DNA of 64,000 nt, from NCBI GenBank assembly GCA_963773035.1, contig CAVYZX010000008.1, positions 144,232 to 208,231 of the forward strand. Reading direction: 5' to 3'. The stretch is from CAVRXZ01 sp963773035 (GTDB lineage: Bacteria > Acidobacteriota > Vicinamibacteria > Vicinamibacterales > CAVVIG01). Numbering within the stretch: the first letter of the stretch is position 1; each line of letters opens with the position of its first letter. Below are positions 45,273-53,327 of the stretch, piece by piece. A model generated the notes under the pieces. The model was not told the DNA's origin. It worked only from the letters and a program-made list of their open reading frames with translations, and searched no databases. The translations under genes and the position numbers were made by a program.

Positions 45273-46252
45273 TGCGGATCGAGCGAGCCGCGTTCCTGGC
45301 GTGCGTCGTGCTCTGTGGAGGCGCTGGCGCGCTTCTCAGCGCAGGACAGCAGGGACAAGGCCAGACCCCGAGTCCGTTTCCACTGTCGAATCCGGTTCGC
45401 GAAAGAGGATCCAGCGTGACCGGGGCCTACGAGGGTTGGTATCGAAACAAGGACGGCACCGTTACCGTTCTGGTGGGCTATTTCAACCGGAACACCAAGC
45501 AGGAGCTCGACATCCCGATCGGACCGGACAATCGCATCGAGCCCGGTGGACCGGATCGCGGTCAGCCCACGCACTTTCTGACCGGCCGTCAGTGGGGCGT
45601 ATTCACGTTCAAGGCGCCACCCGATTTCGCCGACCAGAAGCTGACGTGGACGCTTGTCGCCAACGGACAGACCAACACGATCACGCTTCACATGCGTCCC
45701 GAGTGGATTGTTGAACCGCTCGAGGATGTCGCGTCGAAGAACACACCTCCTGTGGTTCGGCTCCAGCCGAACGGTCCTGCGTTTACTGGACCTCCTTCCG
45801 GAATTGCCGCGACGTACACGACGACGGTGTCGAGTCCGCTTCCGTTAACGGCGTGGCTGACGGATGAACCTCCCAAGCTCAATGTCGCTACAGCGTTGCT
45901 CACGGTCCCTCGCGGACCTGGCGCTGAAGCCGGTCGTGGTGGTGACCGCCTGGCTATCGGTCCTCCACCTGTGTCGGGGAGCTGGAGCCTATTCAGGGGG
46001 CCCGGCCTTGGGAGCCCTGGGAGCCCTGGGAGCCCTGGGAGCAGTGTCACGTTCGATCCAACACGACCGGCCATCGACCGAACGGATGGCAAGGCGACAA
46101 CGACGGCAACCTTTTCAGTCCCCGGCGAGTACGTTCTTCGACTGCAGGCCAACGATCAATCAGGGGATGGCGGCGGCGGTTTCCAGTGCTGCTGGACCAA
46201 CGTTCACGTTGGTGTGTCTGTGAAACCGGCGTCAGCGGGAGTATCGCGGTGA
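45272..46252 (+). CDS. secreted protein of unknown function between PHM-like and PAL-like genes
   Basis: ATG 45272 overlaps the upstream TGA. About 326 residues. Signal peptide MRIERAAFLACVVLCGGAGA. The mature protein is predicted all-beta: GAYEGWYRNKDGTVTVLVGY, FNRNTKQELDIPIGPDNRIE, GRQWGVFTFKAPPDF and TTTATFSVPGEYVLRLQAND, the last resembling the final strands of a PKD or Ig-like fold. A GSPGSPGSPGS spacer is coded by a tandem 9-base repeat near 46005-46040. A CC pair lies near the C-terminus (FQCCWTNV). It may be a binding or assembly partner of the flanking enzymes, since its start and stop both overlap theirs. No family name recognised. Confidence 0.7.
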   Translation: MRIERAAFLACVVLCGGAGALLSAGQQGQGQTPSPFPLSNPVRERGSSVTGAYEGWYRNKDGTVTVLVGYFNRNTKQELDIPIGPDNRIEPGGPDRGQPTHFLTGRQWGVFTFKAPPDFADQKLTWTLVANGQTNTITLHMRPEWIVEPLEDVASKNTPPVVRLQPNGPAFTGPPSGIAATYTTTVSSPLPLTAWLTDEPPKLNVATALLTVPRGPGAEAGRGGDRLAIGPPPVSGSWSLFRGPGLGSPGSPGSPGSSVTFDPTRPAIDRTDGKATTTATFSVPGEYVLRLQANDQSGDGGGGFQCCWTNVHVGVSVKPASAGVSR

Positions 46253-47409
46253 GGTCGCGCCAGGCTCGAGAAGCTGCGCTGAAGGCGACGCTGACCTGCT
46301 CGGTCGTCACCTTGGCGTTCACGCTCGCCAATGGGCAGTCGGCCCCGGCGCCCCTCAACGACGCGCCAAATCCGTATCGGACCGTCGAGAATTGGGCGCA
46401 GCTTCCTGCCGGTCGGATGTGGGGCTCGACCAGTGCCGTCGACATTGCCAAGGACGGCAAAGCCATCTGGGTCGCTGAACGTTGCGGCGGAAACAGTGCG
46501 TGCCTCGATTCGGCAAGTGTCGATCCGATCCTTCTCTTTGATGCAAGCGGTCGTCTTGTGAAGAGCTTTGGAGCCGGCTTGATCGTCGCTCCTCATGGCA
46601 TTCATGTCGACCGCGATGGCAACGTGTGGGTCACTGACTATCAGGACAACGCTCCCCGCCCTGCGCGTGGTGCACCTGCGGCTGGCGCAGCCGCTCCAGG
46701 CGCTGGGACGGGTCAGGCTGCCGCGCCGCAAGGCGGCGGTCGAGGCCGAGGCCCGTTTGGACGAGCGGCCGGTGCGACCAAAGGTCATCAAGTGTTCAAG
46801 TTCAGTCCCGATGGAAAGCTCCTGATGACGCTCGGCGAGGCTGGTGGTGCCGTCGATCCGGGGTTCTTCTTTCAGCCCAACGACGTGGCCGTCGCTCGCA
46901 ACAGCGACATCTTCGTGTCGCAAGGCCATGGACAGGGTCAGTCAGAAATCCTCAAGTTCTCGAAGGACGGCAAGCTGATCAAGCGATGGGGAAAGACCGG
47001 TAGCGGGAATGGCGAGTTCGATCAGCCGCACGCGCTGGCGTTCGATTCCAAAGGCCGATTGTTCGTCGGCGATCGCAACAATAATCGGATTCAGATTTTC
47101 GATCCGGACGGCAACTACCTCGACCAGTGGACCGACTTCAGTCGGCCGAGCGGCATTTTCATCGACAAGCACGACGACATCTATGTGGCCGATTCCGAGT
47201 CGGGTTCGGTTGCCCGGAACCATCCTGGCTGGAAGCGAGGGATTCGCGTCGGCCACGTCAAGGATGGAAAAGTCATCGCGTTCATTCCCGATCCGAACGA
47301 AACGGCCACAGGGACGAGTGCTGCCGAAGGTGTTGCCGCTGATGCCCAGGGGAATGTTTATGGTGCTGAGGTCGGTCCGCGCACTTTGAAGAAGTACGTC
47401 AGGCAGTGA
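46249..47409 (+). CDS. secreted six-bladed NHL-repeat propeller, PAL-like
   Basis: GTG 46249 overlaps the upstream stop (GTGA); about 386 residues. Signal peptide LKATLTCSVVTLAFTLANGQ. NHL-type blades are clear: AVDIAKDGKAIWVAERCGGN, PHGIHVDRDGNVWVTDYQDN, GHQVFKFSPDGKLLMTLGEA, FDQPHALAFDSKGRLFVGDR, NNRIQIFDPDGNYLDQW and FSRPSGIFIDKHDDIYVADS. An Ala/Gly/Pro-rich insert (~140-175) interrupts blade 2-3. The propeller pattern, with PHGIHVD and QPHALAFD His residues, resembles peptidyl-alpha-hydroxyglycine alpha-amidating lyase (PAL), which cleaves the product of PHM. Co-transcription with the PHM-like gene strengthens that reading. The catalytic Arg/Tyr and zinc ligands cannot be confirmed by eye; other NHL functions remain possible. 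Confidence 0.72.
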   Translation: MRSRQAREAALKATLTCSVVTLAFTLANGQSAPAPLNDAPNPYRTVENWAQLPAGRMWGSTSAVDIAKDGKAIWVAERCGGNSACLDSASVDPILLFDASGRLVKSFGAGLIVAPHGIHVDRDGNVWVTDYQDNAPRPARGAPAAGAAAPGAGTGQAAAPQGGGRGRGPFGRAAGATKGHQVFKFSPDGKLLMTLGEAGGAVDPGFFFQPNDVAVARNSDIFVSQGHGQGQSEILKFSKDGKLIKRWGKTGSGNGEFDQPHALAFDSKGRLFVGDRNNNRIQIFDPDGNYLDQWTDFSRPSGIFIDKHDDIYVADSESGSVARNHPGWKRGIRVGHVKDGKVIAFIPDPNETATGTSAAEGVAADAQGNVYGAEVGPRTLKKYVRQ

Positions 47410-47424
47410 CAAACACACAGTGGG

Positions 47425-47491
47425 ACCACAAAGGCCACTAAGGGCACCAAGGCTTCAAAATTGCCTTTGTGAGCTTCGTGTTCTTTGTGGT
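47425..47491. repeat. intergenic palindrome, ACCACAAAG/CTTTGTGGT family
   Basis: The left arm ACCACAAAGGCCACTAAGGG...CCAAGG (47425-47452) and right arm CCTTTGTGAGCTTCGTGTTC...TTGTGGT (47464-47491) are imperfect inverted copies around a short loop. Half copies occur at 32171-32198 and 52747-52772. It separates the PAL-like and PQQ dehydrogenase genes. The open frame through its right arm gives a false extension of the PQQ protein. Confidence 0.75.
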
Positions 47492-47504
47492 TCATGAAAG
47501 GGTC

Positions 47505-49661
47505 ATGACAATGGCTCGAAAAGCATGGGGAGTGGCGCTGGGCTCCGCAGTCCTGGTGGCGTCGGCGACTGTTGGAATACTGAGCCAGAGCAATGCTCTG
47601 CCGAGCACGAAGAATGTCGAGTGGCCAGCCTATACAGCGGACATCAAAGGCAGCCGGTATTCACCGCTCGATCAGATCAATGCCTCCAATTTCAAGAAGC
47701 TGGAAGTTGCGTGGCGGTTCAAGACCGACAATCTGGGCACGCGACCCGAGTACAAACTCGAAGGCACTCCGTTGATGGTCAAGGGCGTGCTTTACGCTAC
47801 CGCCGGAACACGACGGTCGGTTGTCGCGCTCGACCCGAAGACCGGCGAGCTGATCTGGGTCCACAGCATGCGTGAGGGGATGCGGGCGGCGATCGCGCCG
47901 CGACAGTTGTCCGGCCGCGGCGTTTCGTATTGGACCGACGGCAAGGGCGACGAGCGCATCCTCTACGTCACGACCGGCTATCGTCTGGTCGCGCTCAACG
48001 CAAAAACCGGCGCCGCAATCCCATCGTTCGGCAAAGACGGCATCGTGGATCTGAAGGTTGGCATGGTGACCGGTTCGGGCCAGCAGATCGATTTGGAAAC
48101 CGGTGAAGCCGGCCTGCACTCGACACCGACGATAGTCAAGGATGTCGTGATCGTCGGGTCTTCGTTCAAAGAAGGCATGACGACGAAGACGCACAACAAC
48201 ACCAAAGGCCTGGTGCGAGCGTTCGACGTCAAGACCGGCAAGCTCTTGTGGACCTTCAACACGATTCCGAGGCCTGGTGAGTTCGGCAACGACACGTGGC
48301 TGAACGATTCGTGGAAAGAGAACGGCAACACCGGCGTGTGGACACAAATCAGCGTCGACGAGGAACTGGGGCTCGTGTATCTGCCTGTCGAGAGCCCGTC
48401 ATCGGATTTTTACGGTGGCCATCGTCCCGGCAATAACTTGTTCGGAGAGAGCCTCGTTTGCGTCGATTTGAAGACCGGCCAACGGAAATGGCACTTCCAG
48501 ATCGTCCATCATCCGATTTGGGACTACGACCTGTCATCGGCTCCGATCCTGGCCGACATCACGGTGAACGGGCGCGCAATCAAGGCCGTCGCCCTTCCCA
48601 GCAAAGAGGCGTTCTTGTATGTGTTCGATCGTGTGACGGGGCAGCCGGTCTGGCCGATCGAGGAGCGCCCTGTACCCAAAGGTGAAGTGCCCGGCGAATG
48701 GTACTCGCCCACGCAGCCGTTTCCGACAAAGCCACCTGCATATGCTCGTCAAGGCGTCGGCATCGACGACCTCATCGATTTCACACCGGAGTTGCGCGAG
48801 CAGGCGCTCAGAAACTATCGCTTTTACAAGACCGGTCCGATGTTCACACCCCCCGCCGCCAGCGTCGTCGGCGGACCGCTGGCCGCGTTGACAATCGGCA
48901 CGCTGAACGGCGGCACGAATTGGCCCGGCGCTGGATACGATCCCGAAACCCACACGGTCTTCGCTCCCGCGTCCAATGCGGCGCTCGCGCCCATCGGCTT
49001 GATCGAGCCGCCAAAGGAGTTCGGGTCGGATATCCGTTATGTAATGGGAACCGCGGGTCAGCCGTTCATCGAACGCGAAGGCCCCGGCTTCGGTAGCGCG
49101 GCCGATGCGCCGCAGCGCCGGCCAGCGGCACCGGCGGCTCCGGCGGCCGCGCCACCTCCAGCAGCTGCGCCACCTCCCGCCGCGGCGGCCGGCGCTGGAC
49201 GCGCAGGTCCACCTGCGAATCCACTGGCCGTAGAAGGATTACCCCTCGTCAAGCCCCCATACGGCCTGCTGTCCGCGATCAACCTCGATCGTGGCGAACT
49301 GGTCTGGCAGGTTCCTCACGGCGATACGCCCGACAACGTGCGCAATCACCCGGCGCTCAAAGGGGTGAACGTGCCGAAGACCGGGCAAAGTGGGGCTGTT
49401 GGTTTGGTGGTGACCAAGACTCTCGTCATCATGGGCGATCCGCAGATTACGACCACCTCCGATCATCCTCGGGGAGCGATGCTCCGCGCGTACGACAAGG
49501 CCACCGGTGAGCAAGTCGGGGCCGTGTGGTTGCCCGCGCCCCAGAGTGGATCGCCGATGACCTACATGCTGAACGGAAAGCAGTACATCATCGTCGCCGT
49601 CAGCGGCGGCAATTACTCGGGTGAGTACATCGCCTTCAGTCTTCCAGACGCGGGTGTGTGA
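47505..49661 (+). CDS. PQQ-dependent dehydrogenase (quinoprotein)
   Basis: The frame reaches back to 47469, but those residues come from the palindrome. ATG 47505, or 47511 (MARKAWGVALGSAVLVASAT), is preferred, giving about 716 residues with a signal peptide. Beta-propeller tryptophan-docking motifs are visible: VVALDPKTGELIWVHSM, AFDVKTGKLLWTFN, VDLKTGQRKWHFQI and INLDRGELVWQVPHG. The opening WPAYTADIKGSRYSPLDQI is the family start. WTQISVDEELGLVYLPVESP and HPIWDYDLSSAPIL line the active site, with WDYD close to the catalytic Asp. A Pro/Ala linker (~550-580) interrupts a late blade; no heme motif, so electrons must leave through a separate cytochrome. Closest to glucose/quinate-type quinoproteins; substrate unknown. 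Confidence 0.9.
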   Translation: MTMARKAWGVALGSAVLVASATVGILSQSNALPSTKNVEWPAYTADIKGSRYSPLDQINASNFKKLEVAWRFKTDNLGTRPEYKLEGTPLMVKGVLYATAGTRRSVVALDPKTGELIWVHSMREGMRAAIAPRQLSGRGVSYWTDGKGDERILYVTTGYRLVALNAKTGAAIPSFGKDGIVDLKVGMVTGSGQQIDLETGEAGLHSTPTIVKDVVIVGSSFKEGMTTKTHNNTKGLVRAFDVKTGKLLWTFNTIPRPGEFGNDTWLNDSWKENGNTGVWTQISVDEELGLVYLPVESPSSDFYGGHRPGNNLFGESLVCVDLKTGQRKWHFQIVHHPIWDYDLSSAPILADITVNGRAIKAVALPSKEAFLYVFDRVTGQPVWPIEERPVPKGEVPGEWYSPTQPFPTKPPAYARQGVGIDDLIDFTPELREQALRNYRFYKTGPMFTPPAASVVGGPLAALTIGTLNGGTNWPGAGYDPETHTVFAPASNAALAPIGLIEPPKEFGSDIRYVMGTAGQPFIEREGPGFGSAADAPQRRPAAPAAPAAAPPPAAAPPPAAAAGAGRAGPPANPLAVEGLPLVKPPYGLLSAINLDRGELVWQVPHGDTPDNVRNHPALKGVNVPKTGQSGAVGLVVTKTLVIMGDPQITTTSDHPRGAMLRAYDKATGEQVGAVWLPAPQSGSPMTYMLNGKQYIIVAVSGGNYSGEYIAFSLPDAGV

Positions 49662-49674
49662 AGTTCAGGTAGAC

Positions 49675-49712
49675 GTGTGGCTTCCGGCTTCAGCCGGAAG
49701 AGCGGCTCTCTC
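49675..49712. repeat. left half of the REP-like element
   Basis: GTGTGGCTTCCGGCTTCAGC, CGGAAG, then AGCGGCTCTCT, matching the outer arm, first hairpin and spacer of the complete element at 35949-36018 (read on the other strand). The second half is not here, but a matching right half is at 50715, about 1 kb away. Located 13 bases after the PQQ gene stop. Confidence 0.75.
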
Positions 49713-49949
49713 TTCTGTTCTGAAACCGTCCTTGTCATGCCGCAGCGGAATATCGGGACACTTTCCTAGTATCTCTGCCCTTGAGCGTTCGGCACGGTCG
49801 CAAATCCGAGGACGGGGTCGAAGCGATGAACCCCGCCAGTCCACCCGCGCTGGTTGGTTCTCGCATACCCAAACAAGTCTCGTGTCCGCGCGCGACCGTC
49901 CCCCGGGCCGCATGCACTCGACGCGGCTGCCGGTCGCGGGTGTCGCTCG
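49713..49949. other. unassigned sequence between REP half and IS debris
   Basis: About 237 bases without a convincing gene, hairpin or terminal inverted repeat. Short frames exist on both strands but resemble nothing known. It may be further decayed insertion-sequence DNA. Confidence 0.3.
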
Positions 49950-50222
49950 TTAGCGGGTCGCATATAAGAGATTGCGAATCCGAATCAGGTTGTACACGGC
50001 CGTGGCGAAGCGGAAGATCCATTCGACTTTGGGTCCATCGCGATGACGCAGCTTCCGCAGCAGCCCGACGGTCTTCAGCCACCCGAAGACTTCCTCGACG
50101 CGTTTCCGCGTGCGTTGGCTGATGGCATAGCCAGGGTGCCGTGTGATGCGGCCATCAATCGCACTGCGCCGATTCGTCGTGTTCTGCGCCACGTGCCGCG
50201 TGACCTGCAGGTGTTGCAGTAG
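49950..50222 (-). pseudogene. C-terminal remnant of an IS5-type DDE transposase
   Basis: The minus-strand frame reads LQVTRHVAQNTTNRRSAIDG, RITRHPGYAISQRTRKRVEE, VFGWLKTVGLLRKLRHR and ATAVYNLIRIRNLL. VAQNT...RRSAIDGR, HPGYA.SQR.RKR.EE.FGW.KT and the closing FA.A.YNL.R..L belong to IS5-group transposases, including the final catalytic Glu region (KRVEEVFGW). The N-terminal two thirds are absent. In frame and without a gap it is preceded by IS110-type sequence, so two different insertion sequences were fused by deletion or insertion. Confidence 0.8.
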
Positions 50223-50714
50223 GTCGGCGAGGAGCGTGCGGCTGACCACGGGTCCGATGCCGGGGACGGTGCGAAGCAGTTATTCTTTCGCCCGCCAGAC
50301 CGGGCTCTTCTGGATGGTGCCTTCGAGATCACGATCGACGGCCACGACACGGCGCTCGAGCCAGCGGATATGGCGGGTGATCTCGCGACGGATGGGCGCC
50401 GCGGCATGCTCCAGGCGATTGCCCTCGGCGGTGAGCATGTCGAGGAGTTGACGGCGGCGCGTCATGAGGGCGTCGAGTTGCTGGAGCACCGCATCCGGCA
50501 GGGGACGTGGGGCGGGGTGCACCCGTTCTGCAAACAGCGCGAGAGCTGGGCGTCGAGGCGGTCGGTCTTGGCGAGCTGCCCGGTGGCTTTGGCGAAGTCG
50601 CGAACCTGGCGTGGATTCGCGACCACCACGGGAGCGCCGCGGCCGCCAAGGCCGCGACGAGCGCGGTCTCGTATCCGCCGGTGGCTTCGAGAACGATCAG
50701 CGTCGGCGCCAGCG
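50223..50714 (-). pseudogene. IS110-family transposase remnant, truncated, frameshifted, with nonsense codon
   Basis: On the minus strand: PTLIVLEATGGYETALVAAL; after a step VVVANPRQVRDFAKATGQLA and KTDRLDAQ; after another step LPDAVLQQLDALMTRRRQLL, DMLTAEGNRLEHAAAPIRRE and KSPVWRAKE; an in-frame TAA near 50280; then LLRTVPGIGPVVSRTLLADL. These are IS110 (DEDD, Transposase_20) hallmarks. The first ~45 residues, with the leading catalytic Asp, are missing, and the 3' part is replaced by IS5-type sequence. The 5' break abuts the right half of a REP-like element. Not functional. Confidence 0.82.
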
Positions 50715-50736
50715 CGCCTAAAGGCGGAAGCCACAC
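50715..50736. repeat. right half of the REP-like element
   Basis: CGCCTAAAGGCGGAAGCCAC and AC match the second hairpin and outer arm of the complete element at 35949-36018. Together with the left half at 49675 it brackets the insertion-sequence debris. Confidence 0.75.
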
Positions 50737-50876
50737 GAGAACGATTCACAGCCTCTTTAGGGCTTGCCGCCGCTGTGTCGCCAGGCTTCCCACCTCAAGT
50801 ATCAATCTGATCACCCACTGAATGGCGGTCGTTCCTAGTGACATAATCGACGCGACGATTCCGGCGAACGTTTCCG

Positions 50877-52748
50877 ATGTCACCAGCGGTTTCGAACCCA
50901 ACCCAACCGGATTGTGAATTCATTGTCGTCGGATCTGGTGCCGGGGGAGGAACCGTAGCCGCCCGCCTGGCCGAGGAGGGCAAGCGGGTCATTCTTCTCG
51001 AAGCCGGCGGTGATCCACGGCCGGAGGCGGAATGGGACGCGCCAGAGCGTCTGCCGCTCGACTACGACGTGCCGGCCTTTCACGGGTTCGCGTCGGAGCA
51101 TTCCTCACTCGCCTGGAATTTCTTCGTTCGTCACTACCAAGATGATGCCCGTCAACGCCGCGATCAGAAGCTGACAACCGATCCGCGATCGCATGAGGAG
51201 GGGATTTTCTATCCCCGAGCAGGCACATTGGGCGGCTGCACGGCACACAACGCGATGATCTTCGTGTGTCCCCACAACGCGGACTGGGATGCGATCGCAA
51301 AGCTGACAGGCGATAGCAGTTGGTCGTCGTCGAACATGTGGCGGTACTTCGAGCGCGTCGAAAACTGCCGCCATCGGCCCCTTCATCGGTGGCTGTCGAA
51401 GCTGGGTATCAATCTCACGCGTCATGGCTGGAACGGGTGGCTCCCGACCGAGAAGGCCATCCCGAAGGCCGCGTTGGACGACCGCCAGCTGTTCCGGGTA
51501 ATCCTCAAAAGTGCTCGAGAGGCATTCCGCGAAGATGGCGAGCCGCCCGATCGCATCCGATGGTTTCTCGAAGGCTGGCTCGATCCAAACGACTGGCGGC
51601 TCGTCCGAGACAATGCAGTCGGTGCACGCTATCTTCCGTTGACCACGGAGCGCCACGCACGAAAAGGTGCGCGCGACCGTGTCGTCGATGTCGCTTCTCG
51701 CTTTCCCAATCGCCTTCAAATTGTCCTCAACGCCCTGGCGACCAGGGTCGTGCTCGACAGCGACAAGCGTGCGGTTGGCGTGGAGTATCTCCGGGGCGAG
51801 AGGCTCTACCGGGCTCACACCGCGCCGAATCCCCATCCCGGGGAGCGTCGTACCGTCTACGCGTCGGAAGAGGTGATTCTGGCAGGAGGAACGTTCAACT
51901 CGCCTCAACTCCTTATGTTGTCCGGCGTCGGGCCTGGGGACGTTCTACGACGGATGAACATCGAGCCGCTGATCGTTCTGCCCGGCGTGGGCAGGAACCT
52001 TCAAGACCGCTACGAGATTGGCGTCGTCAATCGAATGAACATGGATGCGTGGCAGGTGTACGAGGGAGCCACGTTCAGAGCGGACGACACGCAGTTCGCT
52101 CAATGGTCGGCCCGCCGCAAGGGTGTCTACTCGACGAATGGCTCGGTTCTGACGGTGTTCAGGCGATCGGCTCCCGACGTGCCGCTGCCGGATCTTTTCT
52201 GTATGGCCCTGCTTGCCAACTTTTCCGGCTACTACCCCGGGTATTCGTCGGTGTTTTCGAAGGATCTCAATGCTCTGACCTGGGTCGTGCTCAAGGCGCA
52301 TACCGGCAACCGGGCTGGAACCGTCACACTGCGCTCGGGCGACCCGCTCGATCCGCCGTTGATCGACTTCAGATTTTTCGACGAACAAGGCGATGCCGAC
52401 TTGAAGGCGATGGTTGAAGGAGTCCGCTTTGTCCGTCGTATTGCTCGTCCGCTGCGTGAGCGTGGGCTCATCGTTCGCGAAGAAGTGCCGGGCGATCAGG
52501 TCGTCGCCGAAAACGAATTGGCCGACTTCGTGCGCTTCAATGCGTGGGGTCACCACGCCTGCGGCACGTGTGCCATCGGATCGCCAGCGGATAACGGAGT
52601 CTTGACCAGCGACTTCCGCGTGCATCACACGAAGAACTTGCGGGTCGTTGACGCTTCAGTCTTTCCGCGGATTCCTGGGTTCTTCATCGCCAGCGCGGTC
52701 TACATGATTGGCGAGAAGGCGGCCGACGTCATTCTGTCGAGTCGATGA
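50877..52748 (+). CDS. GMC-family FAD oxidoreductase
   Basis: 623 residues, ATG 50877, no clear signal peptide. The FAD-binding motif is FIVVGSGAGGGTVAARLAEE with VILLEAGGDPRP; the GMC signature 1 is AGTLGGCTAHNAMIFVCPH; the second signature is ASEEVILAGGTFNSPQLLML, SGVGPGDVL. The C-terminal domain has NAWGHHACGTCAIGSPADNG, with the conserved active-site His, and LRVVDASVFPRIPGFFIASA. It oxidises alcohols (choline, glucose or similar) with FAD; the long insert between residues 120 and 230 is usual for membrane-linked bacterial members. It lies between IS debris and the small gene at 52870. Intact. Confidence 0.92.
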   Translation: MSPAVSNPTQPDCEFIVVGSGAGGGTVAARLAEEGKRVILLEAGGDPRPEAEWDAPERLPLDYDVPAFHGFASEHSSLAWNFFVRHYQDDARQRRDQKLTTDPRSHEEGIFYPRAGTLGGCTAHNAMIFVCPHNADWDAIAKLTGDSSWSSSNMWRYFERVENCRHRPLHRWLSKLGINLTRHGWNGWLPTEKAIPKAALDDRQLFRVILKSAREAFREDGEPPDRIRWFLEGWLDPNDWRLVRDNAVGARYLPLTTERHARKGARDRVVDVASRFPNRLQIVLNALATRVVLDSDKRAVGVEYLRGERLYRAHTAPNPHPGERRTVYASEEVILAGGTFNSPQLLMLSGVGPGDVLRRMNIEPLIVLPGVGRNLQDRYEIGVVNRMNMDAWQVYEGATFRADDTQFAQWSARRKGVYSTNGSVLTVFRRSAPDVPLPDLFCMALLANFSGYYPGYSSVFSKDLNALTWVVLKAHTGNRAGTVTLRSGDPLDPPLIDFRFFDEQGDADLKAMVEGVRFVRRIARPLRERGLIVREEVPGDQVVAENELADFVRFNAWGHHACGTCAIGSPADNGVLTSDFRVHHTKNLRVVDASVFPRIPGFFIASAVYMIGEKAADVILSSR

Positions 52749-52869
52749 TCTTCGTGATCTTTCGTGACTTCGTGGTGTACGTGGCGAAGCCGCAATCAAT
52801 GTTCGGAACAGCCTGTGGCGGCGTTGATTGCATTTGACAGAGGCGTGTTTCGCTTCTATAAGGTGCGCC

Positions 52870-53301
52870 ATGGCATTTGACGTCGCGGATTTGTTACGGA
52901 TGAGCCAGCAGGAACTCGACGACCTGTTCACCAAGAGTCAACCGGGACCGATCCCAGACGGACAGGCCAAAGGAACGGCGATTATCGCTCCGGGCACGAC
53001 GTTCAGCCCCGACATTGCCGAAGCCATCAACCTCTTCGCCTGGCAGGGCAAGACGTTCGACAGCAAGCATGGGGTGCTTCGGAACAAGATTTCGATACTT
53101 GGCCTGAACGCGATCGTCGCCGAAGTCTACAAGGGCCCAAGCTGGCTCGATCAGAAGGAATGCATCGTACTCGACTACTCGAAGACGTCGCTCGTCGCTC
53201 AGTGGATTCGCGATGAAATTCGATTGATCGCTCCGAGCACGTATCTCGGGAAGGTCTATTGGGGAAAGAAGCGGCTGATAGACTTCGCGCTTCAATTCTA
53301 G
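52870..53301 (+). CDS. small protein of unknown function preceding a multi-heme cytochrome
   Basis: 143 residues from ATG 52870; the frame extends to 52828 but those residues are not protein-like. It opens MAFDVADLLRMSQQELDDLF, then PGPIPDGQAKGTAIIAPGTT, LFAWQGKTFDSKHGVLRNKI, WLDQKECIVLDYSKTSLVAQ, and closes YLGKVYWGKKRLIDFALQF. No signal peptide or metal motif. The DLLRMSQQELDDLF start recalls a short docking helix. The 26-base gap to the cytochrome gene implies one transcript. I have seen similar proteins beside cytochromes but know of no function. Intact. Confidence 0.75.
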   Translation: MAFDVADLLRMSQQELDDLFTKSQPGPIPDGQAKGTAIIAPGTTFSPDIAEAINLFAWQGKTFDSKHGVLRNKISILGLNAIVAEVYKGPSWLDQKECIVLDYSKTSLVAQWIRDEIRLIAPSTYLGKVYWGKKRLIDFALQF

Positions 53302-53327
53302 TTCTCCGAACGGAGGGGCGGGACAGA

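Noticed and set aside
51320..52417. 365-residue frame overlapping the GMC oxidoreductase
   Set aside because: Same strand, different frame from an intact flavoprotein; composition is typical of a shadow frame.
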